Below are positions 1-8,232 of a DNA stretch of 64,000 nucleotides, in pieces. Location: NCBI GenBank assembly GCA_028284385.1, contig JANQRT010000058.1, positions 272,867 to 336,866 of the forward strand, written 5' to 3'. Origin of the DNA: Opitutaceae bacterium. Lineage in GTDB: Bacteria; Verrucomicrobiota; Verrucomicrobiia; Opitutales; Opitutaceae. The first letter of the stretch is position 1. Every line of letters begins with the position of its first letter. The translations under genes and the position numbers were made by a program. Below the pieces are notes generated by a model. It was given only the letters and a program-made list of their open reading frames with translations. It was not told where the DNA came from and ran no database searches.

Positions 1-32
1 TTCAAGTAGAACAATGTTACAGTAGTACTCTT

Positions 33-1106
33 ATGTTTGGTATGAAACTGAATCCTCTTACTGCGAAGAAGGTCGCCCGCTTCAAGGAGATCAAAAGAGG
101 ATATTATTCGTTTCTGGCCATTGTCGCGCTTATTCTATTTAGCCTTACCGCCGAGCTGTTTGTTAACAGTCGAGCCCTCATCGTGAGCTACGAAGGGAAG
201 TGGTACTTCCCCACCTATCGTGGCGTTATATCTGGCGAGACTTTCGGTTTGGATTACTCCTACGAGACTGACTATCGACAGCTTAGGGAGACCTTTAAGG
301 AAACCGGTTCCGACAATTGGGTTCTTCTCCCACTTGTGCCTTATGATCCATATGAGAATAATGAATACGAAGGCGTATTCAAGCCAGCTCCTCCCTCTAT
401 CGCGAATCGTCATTTTCTTGGTACCGATACAACGGGAAGGGACATTCTGGCCAGACTCTACTACGGGTTCAGAATCGCCATTTTCTTCTCCCTCGTTTTC
501 CTGCTTCTCACCTATCTGATTGGAATCGCTATCGGCTGTCTGATGGGCTATTTCGGAGGAATTTTCGATCTGATAGGACAACGACTTATCGAGGTATGGT
601 CGAATATGCCCTTCCTCTACGTAGTGATCATCGTATTTTCCGTCGTTCCCAGCTCGATTTCAAATTCAGTTCGTATCGGAATTCTGCTTACTATTATGGT
701 AATGTTTTCCTGGATGGGAATGACCTACTACATGCGAACGGGAGCCTATAAGGAGAAGGCCCGGGACTACGTGGCTGCGGCCGAGGCGTTGGGAGCGAGT
801 ACCGGCCGTATCATTTTCAAGCATATCATTCCCAACACCCTGGCTACGCTTGTCACGTTTATGCCGTTCACCATTGTTGGAGCGATAACGGCTATCACTG
901 CCTTGGATTTTCTAGGGTTCGGTCTTCCGCCTCCTACACCTAGCTTAGGGGAACTTTTGAAGCAAGGTACTGACAATCTAACTACCGCTCCCTGGATTGT
1001 GGTCTCTTCGTTTATGGCTTTGGTAGCCATACTTACATTGGTTGCATTTGTCGGCGAAGCCATTCGCGAAGCCTTCGATCCAAAGAAGTTTACTGTTTAT
1101 AAATAG
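33..1106 (+). CDS. yejE: Peptide ABC transporter permease, YejE/OppC-like
   Basis: Inner-membrane permease of a peptide-type ABC importer. A first membrane segment lies at about residues 24-44, followed by a long periplasmic stretch. That stretch has the YejE-like pattern of a Tyr-rich segment and 'NWVLLPLVPYDPYENNE', then 'FLGTDTTGRDILARLYYG', typical of OppC/DppC/YejE. Several membrane helices follow from about residue 147, with an EAA loop around 'AAAEALGAS' (about 246-256) that contacts the ATPase. The length (357 aa) fits YejE. ATG at 33 is used; ATG at 42 is an alternative, and neither has a strong Shine-Dalgarno. The first nine bases read two codons and a TAG, possibly the end of a yejB partner lying outside the window. 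The binding protein begins 13 bp downstream, so this is one operon. Confidence 0.88.
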   Translation: MFGMKLNPLTAKKVARFKEIKRGYYSFLAIVALILFSLTAELFVNSRALIVSYEGKWYFPTYRGVISGETFGLDYSYETDYRQLRETFKETGSDNWVLLPLVPYDPYENNEYEGVFKPAPPSIANRHFLGTDTTGRDILARLYYGFRIAIFFSLVFLLLTYLIGIAIGCLMGYFGGIFDLIGQRLIEVWSNMPFLYVVIIVFSVVPSSISNSVRIGILLTIMVMFSWMGMTYYMRTGAYKEKARDYVAAAEALGASTGRIIFKHIIPNTLATLVTFMPFTIVGAITAITALDFLGFGLPPPTPSLGELLKQGTDNLTTAPWIVVSSFMALVAILTLVAFVGEAIREAFDPKKFTVYK

Positions 1107-1119
1107 AAATGATTCGAGA

Positions 1120-3180
1120 ATGAAAAAAGATGAAATGTACAAAGCGATATCCCTGCTCGGCATATTCGCTTTACTGCTGGGTTGCTCTTCGAATTCAGGG
1201 CCTTCCGTGTCTGAAGACGATCCGGAAACAGTGGCTCGACGAGCCGCTTTAAAAGCCGAGATTGCGAAACACTACGAAACAAAAGTAGCACTGCCGCCCG
1301 AGCTATTTGAAGATCTCGAGGCGGGGAGAATTGAAAAGGAAGTGGTCGACGAGCGGATCGCCGCAGGCGAGTTTCCCAGGTTTTTCCAGTTTAAGACCGT
1401 TGAGGACCTTCCTGACTATTTGGTATGGGAAGACGGCAGCGACTTACCTGAAATCGGTTCGCCCAAAGCGAAGAAGGGCGGAACCATCTACGGTACGATT
1501 CAGGATTTTCCGCGCACTTTGAGAACCGTTGGACCCGACTCGAATGGCAGATTTCGTCGTTACCTTTTAGATCACAATGCTATTCGCACTGCTCGTGAGC
1601 ATCCGAATTCTACTGAAATAGGGCCCAATGGCCCAAGATTTTATCCTGGGCTAGCCAAGGAGTGGGCTATCGATAAGGGGAACCAGACAGTCTACGTTCG
1701 TCTTGATCCCAAAGCTCGCTGGTCCGACGGCGAACCTGTCACTGCAGATGATTATCTGTTTATGTTTTTCTTTTTCCACAGCAGTTACATCAAGGCCCCC
1801 TGGTACAACAATTTCTATAATCGTTCCTATCAGGGAATAACCAAGTACGACGAGTTGACCTATTCCATAAAGGTGTCGGTTAAGAAACCGGATTTCGCGA
1901 CCTACGTGTTGGGATTGGTACCGCGTCCAGAACACTTCTATCAGGATCTAGGTGACGATTATCCAGAACGCTATCAATGGCTTTTTCAGCCGACTACCGG
2001 AGCCTATGCCATTAAGGATGAAGATATTCGTAAGGGAGAATCCATTACCTTTACGCGCCTGGACAACTGGTGGGCGGATGAAAAAAGGAATTTTCGCTAT
2101 CGATTCAACTACGAGAAGAAACGAATCCAAGTTGTACGGGACAACGCGAAAGCGTTTGAGATGTTTAAAAAAGGCGAGCTAGATGCCGCCAGCCTCTCGT
2201 TGCCAGAATATTGGTACGAAAAACTGCCAGATGACGACCCATTAGTTGAGGGAGGGTATATTAAAAAGGCTGTATTCTATAATCAACGACCTCGTCCGCC
2301 ATATGGTATGTGGATCAATACCGCAAAACCTCTTCTTGATAATCAAGATATCCGTGTCGGCATTCAGTACGCTTCAAACTGGGATCTCGTAATAGAAAAG
2401 TATTTCAGAGGGGACTACAGCCGTCTGAACCATACCGCGATCGGCTATGGAAAGTTCACTAATCCCAATATCAAAGCCCGTGAATTTTCGGTTGAAAAAG
2501 CTTTGCAGCATTTTGCCAAAGCAGGCTTCAATCAAAGAGGATCAGATGGAATCCTTGTGGATGCTGAAGGACGGAAACTTTCATTTTCTCTGACCACTGG
2601 TTACACGACGCTTAAGGATCCCTTGACGATTATCAAGGAAGAGGCCGCTAAAGCCGGACTAGACCTCAGGCTTCAAATACTCGATAACACAGCGGGCTTT
2701 AAGATGGCCCAGGAGAAGCAGCATGAGATCCATTTCATGGCATGGAGCTACGGGGCGGAAATGTATCCAAGATATTGGGAGACTTTTCATTCTATCAACG
2801 CCTACAATCCCGATGGTTCAATCAAGACTCAGACTAATAATCTTAATTCGCTTGCGATTCCAGAACTGGACGAGCTGATCGAAACGTACCGCTCGTCTGG
2901 TGATGTGGATGAAATGATCGATCTAGCCCATCGCATGGAGAAGATCATACACGATAGCGCGGCTTTCGTACCCGCATTCCACATACCGTTTTACAGGATT
3001 GGTTATTGGAAATGGAGAAAATATCCGGATGATTTCAACGTGATGAAAAGCGAAGATTCTTCCGAATTCAGCCTTTCATGGATGGATGTTGAGGAAAAGA
3101 AGGCTACCCTTCAGGCTAAGGACCGTGGCGAGACTTTCGAAAAGTCCATCAGAATTTATGATCAATATCGAAGCGAATAA
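1120..3180 (+). CDS. yejA: Extracellular solute-binding lipoprotein, family 5, YejA-like
   Basis: Peptide-binding protein for the adjacent ABC importer. It begins with a lipoprotein signal, 'SLLGIFALLLGC', with the acylated Cys at residue 22 and Ser at +2, which suggests outer-membrane retention if Lol rules apply. The SBP family 5 body starts near 'PKAKKGGTIYGTIQDFP' and includes 'DPKARWSDGEPVTADDYLF'. The stretch 'FNYEKKRIQVVRDNAKAFEMF' and the later 'YPRYWETFHS' resemble YejA (microcin C/peptide uptake) more than OppA. The reading frame is open further upstream (from 1042), but that part overlaps yejE and precedes the lipoprotein signal, so ATG 1120 is preferred; ATG 1135 is also possible. 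The length of about 686 aa is normal to slightly long. In E. coli yejA comes first in the operon; here it sits between permease and ATPases. Confidence 0.85.
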   Translation: MKKDEMYKAISLLGIFALLLGCSSNSGPSVSEDDPETVARRAALKAEIAKHYETKVALPPELFEDLEAGRIEKEVVDERIAAGEFPRFFQFKTVEDLPDYLVWEDGSDLPEIGSPKAKKGGTIYGTIQDFPRTLRTVGPDSNGRFRRYLLDHNAIRTAREHPNSTEIGPNGPRFYPGLAKEWAIDKGNQTVYVRLDPKARWSDGEPVTADDYLFMFFFFHSSYIKAPWYNNFYNRSYQGITKYDELTYSIKVSVKKPDFATYVLGLVPRPEHFYQDLGDDYPERYQWLFQPTTGAYAIKDEDIRKGESITFTRLDNWWADEKRNFRYRFNYEKKRIQVVRDNAKAFEMFKKGELDAASLSLPEYWYEKLPDDDPLVEGGYIKKAVFYNQRPRPPYGMWINTAKPLLDNQDIRVGIQYASNWDLVIEKYFRGDYSRLNHTAIGYGKFTNPNIKAREFSVEKALQHFAKAGFNQRGSDGILVDAEGRKLSFSLTTGYTTLKDPLTIIKEEAAKAGLDLRLQILDNTAGFKMAQEKQHEIHFMAWSYGAEMYPRYWETFHSINAYNPDGSIKTQTNNLNSLAIPELDELIETYRSSGDVDEMIDLAHRMEKIIHDSAAFVPAFHIPFYRIGYWKWRKYPDDFNVMKSEDSSEFSLSWMDVEEKKATLQAKDRGETFEKSIRIYDQYRSE

Positions 3181-3188
3181 CTATTTGT

Positions 3189-4196
3189 ATGGGTGAATCT
3201 ACTACGATTCTATCCGTATCCGATCTGGTAACGGGATTTCAAACCGATGCCGGGCAAGTAGTCGCTGTTGATGGCGTTTCATTCGATCTAGAACAAGGCA
3301 AGACGCTTGGAATTGTCGGTGAGTCTGGCTGTGGTAAGAGCGTCACAGCGATGTCCATTATGCGTCTGCTTCCTCAACCAGCTGGACAGATTCTAGGTGG
3401 TTCTGTCCTGTATAATAGCGAAGATCTTGTTCAAGCTCCGGACGAGAGAATGCGGGTGATTCGCGGATCGGAGATAGGTATGATCTTTCAAGAGCCCATG
3501 ACCGCTCTCAATCCAGTGCATCGAGTAGGTCGCCAGCTTAGCGAAACGCTTCTCCTGCATGAGGATTTGTCGAAAAAAGACGCTTGGGAGCGATCGGTCG
3601 AACTCCTGGAAATGGTGGGTATACCTTCGCCGGAGGTTCGGGTCGGCGAATATCCCCACCAGCTTTCTGGAGGAATGAGACAACGCGTCGTCATCGCCAT
3701 TGCCTTGGCTTGCAATCCGAGGGTAGTGATCGCCGATGAGCCGACAACCGCTTTGGATGTCACGGTTCAGGCTCAAATTCTGGATCTGATCAAATCGCTG
3801 CAGGATCGACTCGGGATGTCGGTAATCATGATTACGCATGATTTAGGTGTTATTGCTGAAACGTGTGATGATGTCGTTGTCATGTACGCGGGTCGAGTTG
3901 CCGAACGAGGTCCCATTGATGCCATCTTCAATAATCCGCAGCACCTTTACACGAAAGGTCTAATGGATGCGATTCCCAAAATCGATTCGCCTCGCAAGCA
4001 GAAATTGAATACAATCGAAGGTTCTGTGCCAGGCCTCGCTGAAATGCCGACAGGGGCTCGTTTCGCTCCTCGTTCGTGGCATCCTCAAATCCAGGATTAT
4101 TTGGATTCCGAGGAGTTCAAAACCACTCGACCTGAACTCGTTCAGATTGGTGAAAATCACTGGGTCGAAGACTGCCCGTATGTAAGAGTTTTCTAG
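3189..4196 (+). CDS. Peptide ABC transporter ATPase, OppD/DppD-like
   Basis: Cytoplasmic ATPase of the importer. It shows Walker A 'GESGCGKS' at about residues 40-47, Q-loop 'MIFQEPMTALNP', ABC signature 'LSGGMRQR', Walker B 'VVIADEPTTALD' and H-loop 'ITHDLG'. The C-terminal oligopeptide-type extension follows 'NPQHLYTKGLMDAIPKI' but lacks the clear Cys cluster often seen in OppD; only one Cys is visible in 'EDCPYVRVF'. It starts 9 bp after the binding-protein gene and ends 7 bp before the second ATPase. E. coli YejF fuses both ATPase halves; here they are two separate genes, as in Opp/Dpp systems. Confidence 0.9.
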   Translation: MGESTTILSVSDLVTGFQTDAGQVVAVDGVSFDLEQGKTLGIVGESGCGKSVTAMSIMRLLPQPAGQILGGSVLYNSEDLVQAPDERMRVIRGSEIGMIFQEPMTALNPVHRVGRQLSETLLLHEDLSKKDAWERSVELLEMVGIPSPEVRVGEYPHQLSGGMRQRVVIAIALACNPRVVIADEPTTALDVTVQAQILDLIKSLQDRLGMSVIMITHDLGVIAETCDDVVVMYAGRVAERGPIDAIFNNPQHLYTKGLMDAIPKIDSPRKQKLNTIEGSVPGLAEMPTGARFAPRSWHPQIQDYLDSEEFKTTRPELVQIGENHWVEDCPYVRVF

Positions 4197-4202
4197 TTTC
4201 TC

Positions 4203-5210
4203 ATGTCCCAAGATTCTAGTGACAGTTTGTTAGAGGTTGAAAATTTGCAGGTTCATTTTCCTGTCAAAGAAGGAGTTTTCTCGAGAGCGAAACGCTTCTG
4301 CAAAGCGGTCGACGATGTCAGCTTCTCGATTAAGCCGGGGGAGACGCTCGGTCTGGTTGGCGAGTCCGGTTGTGGCAAGTCCACTCTCGGTAAAGCCATT
4401 TGCCGTCTGCTAAAGCCAACCTCGGGAAAGATTCGTTTCGAAGGCGATAACATCGAAGCGCTGAAAAAAAGCGAGCTCCGACCATTTCGCCGCGACATGC
4501 AGATCATCTTCCAAGATCCAGCCGAATCGCTGAATGGCCGCCACACCGTTGGTGAAATCCTAGAGGAGCCTTTTGTTATCCAAAAAATCGGCAACTCTCA
4601 ACAGAGAAAGGACAAGATAAAATCTCTGCTCGACAAAGTTGGTTTGCCTCGGTCTTCAATCGAGAAATATCCCTTCGAGTTTTCCGGCGGACAGCGCCAG
4701 CGTATTGGCATTGCTCGAGCCATTTCTCTTGAACCAAAGCTTATCGTTTGCGACGAGCCAGTTTCCGCTTTAGACGTTTCGGTGCAAAGCCAGATTCTCA
4801 ATCTAATGATGGATTTGCAAAAGGAGATGAACATCTCCTACCTCTTTATCGCTCATGATCTTTCCGTAGTTAGAGTGATTTCGGATCGCATCGCGGTTAT
4901 GTATCTGGGCAAATTTGTAGAACTAGCAGAGGGCGATGAGTTATTCCAGAATCCGCTTCATGAATACACCAAGGCTTTAATCTCCGCAATACCCGTTCCT
5001 AGGCCTGGCTTCAAGAAGGAGCGAATCATTCTTCGGGGAGACGTTCCATCTCCAATTGATCCTCCGCCAGGTTGCTACTTTGCTCGACGTAGCCCTATTG
5101 AAGTTTCTGAAGACGTGGCGTCGCAGCCAGGTGAATACAAGGAAGTGAATTCTGGCCACTGGGTAGAGGTTCATCCGGCTACCGTCCGGGATTACGACAG
5201 ATATTCATGA
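4203..5210 (+). CDS. Peptide ABC transporter ATPase, OppF/DppF-like
   Basis: Second ATPase of the importer, pairing with the preceding OppD-like subunit. It shows Walker A 'GESGCGKST', Q-loop 'IIFQDPAESLNGR', signature 'FSGGQRQRIGIARA', Walker B 'LIVCDEPVSALD' and H-loop 'IAHDLS'. The C-terminal oligopeptide-binding extension 'NPLHEYTKALISAIPVPRP' is intact. Length 335 aa is usual. The stop codon overlaps the ATG of the GNAT gene by four bases (ATGA), indicating translational coupling and one transcript from at least position 33. Confidence 0.9.
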   Translation: MSQDSSDSLLEVENLQVHFPVKEGVFSRAKRFCKAVDDVSFSIKPGETLGLVGESGCGKSTLGKAICRLLKPTSGKIRFEGDNIEALKKSELRPFRRDMQIIFQDPAESLNGRHTVGEILEEPFVIQKIGNSQQRKDKIKSLLDKVGLPRSSIEKYPFEFSGGQRQRIGIARAISLEPKLIVCDEPVSALDVSVQSQILNLMMDLQKEMNISYLFIAHDLSVVRVISDRIAVMYLGKFVELAEGDELFQNPLHEYTKALISAIPVPRPGFKKERIILRGDVPSPIDPPPGCYFARRSPIEVSEDVASQPGEYKEVNSGHWVEVHPATVRDYDRYS

Positions 5211-5692
5211 TCATTCGACGGATCGAGGAGGACGAGCTGGAAACGTTTTCGGCTGTGCTTCTAGAGGTGGTAAGATGGCTGCATGCGACAGGCAAACCGC
5301 TCTGGTCTGAGAAACGAGTGTCCCCCGAAGAGCTTCTCAAGACTTATTCCTTGGATGAAATGTATTTGGGTTTTGAGGACGGGCAGCCGATTACTACGAT
5401 GACGCTGCAGGAGGAAGATCCCCGATTCTGGCCCGACGCTAACCACGGCGAAGCGCTTTATCTCCACAAGCTTGCCGTCAAACGCGATTTTGCTGGAAAA
5501 GGCTTTGCCGAGGAAATGGTAAAATGGGCGGCACACCGGGCGGATTCGCTCGGGAGGCGATACCTTCGGTTGGACTGCGACTCCTCTCGCCCGAAGCTGC
5601 GTTCCTTTTACGAGCATCTGGGCTTCCAGCTGGTTGATCGCCGTCCTTTAGACGGCTTTGATTTGGCCTTTTACGAATTTGGCGTCGCTTGA
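5207..5692 (+). CDS. GNAT-family N-acetyltransferase
   Basis: Small cytoplasmic acyl-CoA-dependent acetyltransferase of unknown substrate. The acetyl-CoA binding motif A is visible as 'LHKLAVKRDFAGKGFAEEMV' at about residues 86-105 (pattern R-x-x-G-x-G/A), followed by 'LRLDCDSSRPKLRSFYEHLG', the usual beta5/alpha4 segment ending in the Y-x-x-x-G-F element. It overlaps the ATPase stop codon by ATGA, so it is probably co-translated with the importer. It may modify an imported peptide or amino compound, by analogy with acetyltransferases linked to Yej-imported antibiotics, but that role is a guess. Confidence 0.8.
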   Translation: MIIRRIEEDELETFSAVLLEVVRWLHATGKPLWSEKRVSPEELLKTYSLDEMYLGFEDGQPITTMTLQEEDPRFWPDANHGEALYLHKLAVKRDFAGKGFAEEMVKWAAHRADSLGRRYLRLDCDSSRPKLRSFYEHLGFQLVDRRPLDGFDLAFYEFGVA

Positions 5693-6065
5693 ATCGCTTC
5701 TTTTCAGAAAAACTTCATAGTCCCTGCCATTCCCTGTTTATTTCGTTTCCCTAAGTTTAATCTTTTGATTATCAATAATATAGGAAATTTATTATCTCGA
5801 GAGAGACAGGATTTAGGCATTCCTAGGCGCTTTTTCTGCCGAAAAAACGAAAAGTTGAGCAAATTTACTTAAAGCTCCTTAGCCAGTTGCCGTAATCAAT
5901 AGGTAGACGATCTCATATCAGACCTTTCCGTAACGTTAGATATTGTTCCTATTATTAGAGATGGATTGTTAAGAACAGGGCCTTAAGGCCCTGTTTTTCT
6001 TTTGGGACTCCTTTAAGAAGCATTGGGGTTGTCTTGGTCCTCCGAATCGCTTCAGTGTCTTGTTG
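5693..6065. other. Intergenic region between importer operon and rib operon
   Basis: About 370 bp, AT-rich from 5755 to 5960, with no convincing coding frame. The only clear element is the intrinsic terminator at 5974-6000. No FMN-riboswitch core is recognisable upstream of the riboflavin genes. The terminator lies about 280 bp beyond the GNAT stop, leaving room for a long 3' UTR or a small RNA that ends there. Confidence 0.5.
5974..6000 (+). terminator. Rho-independent terminator
   Basis: An 11-bp perfect inverted repeat (5974-5984 AACAGGGCCTT with 5985-5995 AAGGCCCTGTT) runs into a T-rich tract. The arms abut, so the real loop is formed by the central bases. It probably ends the importer-GNAT transcript, or an unrecognised small transcript, ahead of ribB. 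Confidence 0.8.
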
Positions 6066-7163
6066 ATGTCTGAAGTAGCGGAGGAAATCATTTTCGATTC
6101 TGTCGAAGAGGCGATTCAGGATGTCGCGAACGGCAAGCCGGTGATTGTTACCGATGATGAAAATCGCGAGAATGAGGGGGATCTCATCCTTGCTGCTTCC
6201 AAAGCCACTCAGGAGACGATCAATCTCATGATTCAGCAGGCTCGCGGACTGATTTGCGTTCCCTGCACCAGCCATCACTTGAGTAGCTTGGGCCTCAGTC
6301 CTATGGTTCAGGAAAATCGCGAGTCGCACAAAACTGACTTCACGGTTTCCGTCGATGCCGCTGAGGGAATTGCCACTGGAATCAGCGCCTATGATCGCTA
6401 TCGGACCATTAAATTGCTGGCCGATCCGGAAACTCGACCGGATGAGTTTGTCCAGCCCGGTCACATTTTCCCTCTAAAGGCTAAGGATGGTGGAGTCCTC
6501 GAGCGAGCGGGACACACCGAGGCGGCCATTGACTTGGCATCGCTGGCGGGGCTTTTCCCGTGTGGTGTGGTCTGCGAAATTTTGAACGAAGATGGCTCCA
6601 TGGCCAGAGTTCCTCAGCTCTATGAATTCAAGCGTCGACTCGGTCTGAAGATGATATCGATTGCGGCACTCATTGAGTATCGACTTACCCGTGACAAGCT
6701 TGTTGAGCTGGTCGAAGAGCGACCTTTCGAGAGCGAGTTTGGTCCCTTCACCCTCAAGGTTTTTAGAAGCGTGCTGGATGGACTGCGGCATTTTGCTCTG
6801 GTCAAAGGCAAGCTCGATGAAACGCCGACACTGGTCCGCGTGCATGCCGAAAATGTGTTCACGGATATTTTCCAATTAAAAGGCTCCCGTAGCGCGGAGG
6901 CCATCGAGTCCTCTTTGAGGCGTGTTGCGGAAGAGGGCAAGGGGGCCTTGGTTTATATCAGCCGCCCTGACAGCGGTTTCGATCACCTGCCTGGTCCCGA
7001 TAAGCACAAGCCGGGTGGCATGGGTTTACGCGATTACGGCATTGGAGCTCAGATTCTGTTGGGGCTCGGTTTGAAGCGAATCCGCCTTCTTTCCCACTCG
7101 AGTCGAAACGTGATTGCGCTGGACGGGTACGGATTGGAAATTGTCGAGCAGGGGGCATTGTAA
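6066..7163 (+). CDS. ribB: 3,4-dihydroxy-2-butanone 4-phosphate synthase with degenerate GTP cyclohydrolase II domain (RibBX-like)
   Basis: Riboflavin pathway enzyme converting ribulose 5-phosphate to 3,4-dihydroxy-2-butanone 4-phosphate and formate. The N-terminal half (about 1-205) carries the DHBP synthase signatures 'VTDDENRENEGDLI', 'DFTVSVDAAEGIATGISAYD' and 'GHIFPLKAKDGGVLERAGHT'. The C-terminal half aligns in outline with RibA ('GPFTLKVFRS', 'VRVHAENVFTDIF', 'YGIGAQILLGLGLKRIRLLS'), but the zinc-binding Cys cluster expected at C-x2-C...C-x-C is absent; the stretch after 'VRVHAEN' has no cysteine. GTP cyclohydrolase activity is therefore unlikely, and a separate ribA should exist elsewhere. 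ATG 6066 is chosen over two in-frame TTG codons just upstream. It is first of a ribB-ribH-nusB cluster. Confidence 0.88.
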   Translation: MSEVAEEIIFDSVEEAIQDVANGKPVIVTDDENRENEGDLILAASKATQETINLMIQQARGLICVPCTSHHLSSLGLSPMVQENRESHKTDFTVSVDAAEGIATGISAYDRYRTIKLLADPETRPDEFVQPGHIFPLKAKDGGVLERAGHTEAAIDLASLAGLFPCGVVCEILNEDGSMARVPQLYEFKRRLGLKMISIAALIEYRLTRDKLVELVEERPFESEFGPFTLKVFRSVLDGLRHFALVKGKLDETPTLVRVHAENVFTDIFQLKGSRSAEAIESSLRRVAEEGKGALVYISRPDSGFDHLPGPDKHKPGGMGLRDYGIGAQILLGLGLKRIRLLSHSSRNVIALDGYGLEIVEQGAL

Positions 7164-7250
7164 CGATCTGGTAGCTCGGCGTTCGCTTGCCGGTTTGGGC
7201 TTTACACGCGTTGTTTTCGCCACCATTCCCGAATCTCTTTTGTTCTTCGA

Positions 7251-7727
7251 ATGAGTCAGCTTACTCCTCAAGCATTGGATATTGATGGATCCGATTTCCG
7301 CATCGGGATCGTTGCCGCCCGCTATAACGAGACCTATGTCAATGGCCTGATCGAGCGAGCCAAGGTTCCTCTCATAAAGTCTGGTGTTAACGAGAATAAA
7401 ATCCACATCGAGCGAATACCTGGCTCCGTCGAACTGCCGCTTACGGCAAAATTTCTGGCGGAAACCGGCGATTATCATGCCATCATTGCTCTAGGCGTTG
7501 TGATTGCCGGAGGCACTCGACACGACGAGATGGTCGCCGACTCGTCAAACTATGGGTTGCAGAAGGTCGCTTTGGAAACCGGCATCCCAATCGTTAATGG
7601 CGTCATTGTTGGCAAAGACGAGCAGCAAGTTGCTGAACGCTGTATCGGCGAAATGAATAAGGGTGAGGAGTTCGGTCTTTGCGCCCTCGAGATGGCTGCT
7701 CTGCGCTGCAAATACCATTCGTCATGA
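7251..7727 (+). CDS. ribH: 6,7-dimethyl-8-ribityllumazine synthase
   Basis: Condenses the DHBP synthase product with 5-amino-6-ribitylamino-uracil to give lumazine, the penultimate riboflavin step. The 158-aa chain has the standard pattern: 'IGIVAARYNETYVNGLIERA' near the N terminus, 'IPGSVELPLTAKFLA', then 'GVVIAGGTRHDEMVADSSNY' with the catalytic His in 'TRHDE', and the C-terminal 'NKGEEFGLCALEMAAL'. It follows ribB by 87 bp, and its stop overlaps the nusB start (ATGA). The ribH-nusB pairing is widespread in bacteria. Confidence 0.95.
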   Translation: MSQLTPQALDIDGSDFRIGIVAARYNETYVNGLIERAKVPLIKSGVNENKIHIERIPGSVELPLTAKFLAETGDYHAIIALGVVIAGGTRHDEMVADSSNYGLQKVALETGIPIVNGVIVGKDEQQVAERCIGEMNKGEEFGLCALEMAALRCKYHSS

Positions 7728-8173
7728 GTGAAGAAAAAAAGCCTCAACGCCGATTGTGCCGTATCGCTTGCATGCAGTATCTTTACGCTTGGTCGATCAA
7801 CTTGCCGCAGGATTTGAGCGATTCGCTGCGACTTTTTTTTGAAGACCAAGCTGAACGAAGGGATTTCTACGCTTTCGCCGAAGAGCTGATTTTCGGCGTT
7901 ATCGAAAATGTGAATACGATTGATGATAAAATACGGGAGCTTGCCAAAAACTGGGATTTCGAACGTATCGCTAAAATCGATCTCGCCATCCTGCGCATGG
8001 CCCTCTTCGAACTGCTTTTTCGCAAAGATATCCCCCCTATCGTAACGATTAACGAGGCGATCGACCTCAGCAAAGAATACTCGTCGCAGGAGTCTCGACG
8101 ATTTATCAATGGCATTCTCGACAAGCAGAAGGGGGATCTCTCCAGGCCTTCTCGATCCGCCAGCTGGGAATAG
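7724..8173 (+). CDS. nusB: Transcription antitermination factor NusB
   Basis: All-helical RNA-binding protein of the rRNA antitermination complex, partner of NusE/S10. The 149-aa product shows 'RRLCRIACMQYLYAW' at the N terminus and the conserved C-terminal block 'KIDLAILRMALFELLFRKDIPPIVTINEAIDLSKEYS', continuing to 'FINGILDK' (quoted in parts: 'LRMALFELLF', 'INEAIDLSKEYS', 'FINGILDK'). ATG 7724 is chosen because it overlaps the ribH stop by four bases; the frame is open 45 bp further upstream inside ribH. Confidence 0.95.
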   Translation: MSEEKKPQRRLCRIACMQYLYAWSINLPQDLSDSLRLFFEDQAERRDFYAFAEELIFGVIENVNTIDDKIRELAKNWDFERIAKIDLAILRMALFELLFRKDIPPIVTINEAIDLSKEYSSQESRRFINGILDKQKGDLSRPSRSASWE

Positions 8174-8232
8174 GAGAAATGTCCACGGATTCGTATAAGG
8201 AGAGGCTGACTTAGGGATTTAAGCTTTTCGCT

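Noticed and set aside
5700..6065. Possible FMN riboswitch upstream of the riboflavin genes
   Set aside because: The conserved RFN core stretches are not visible; only an intrinsic terminator is present, with ribB starting 66 bp later.
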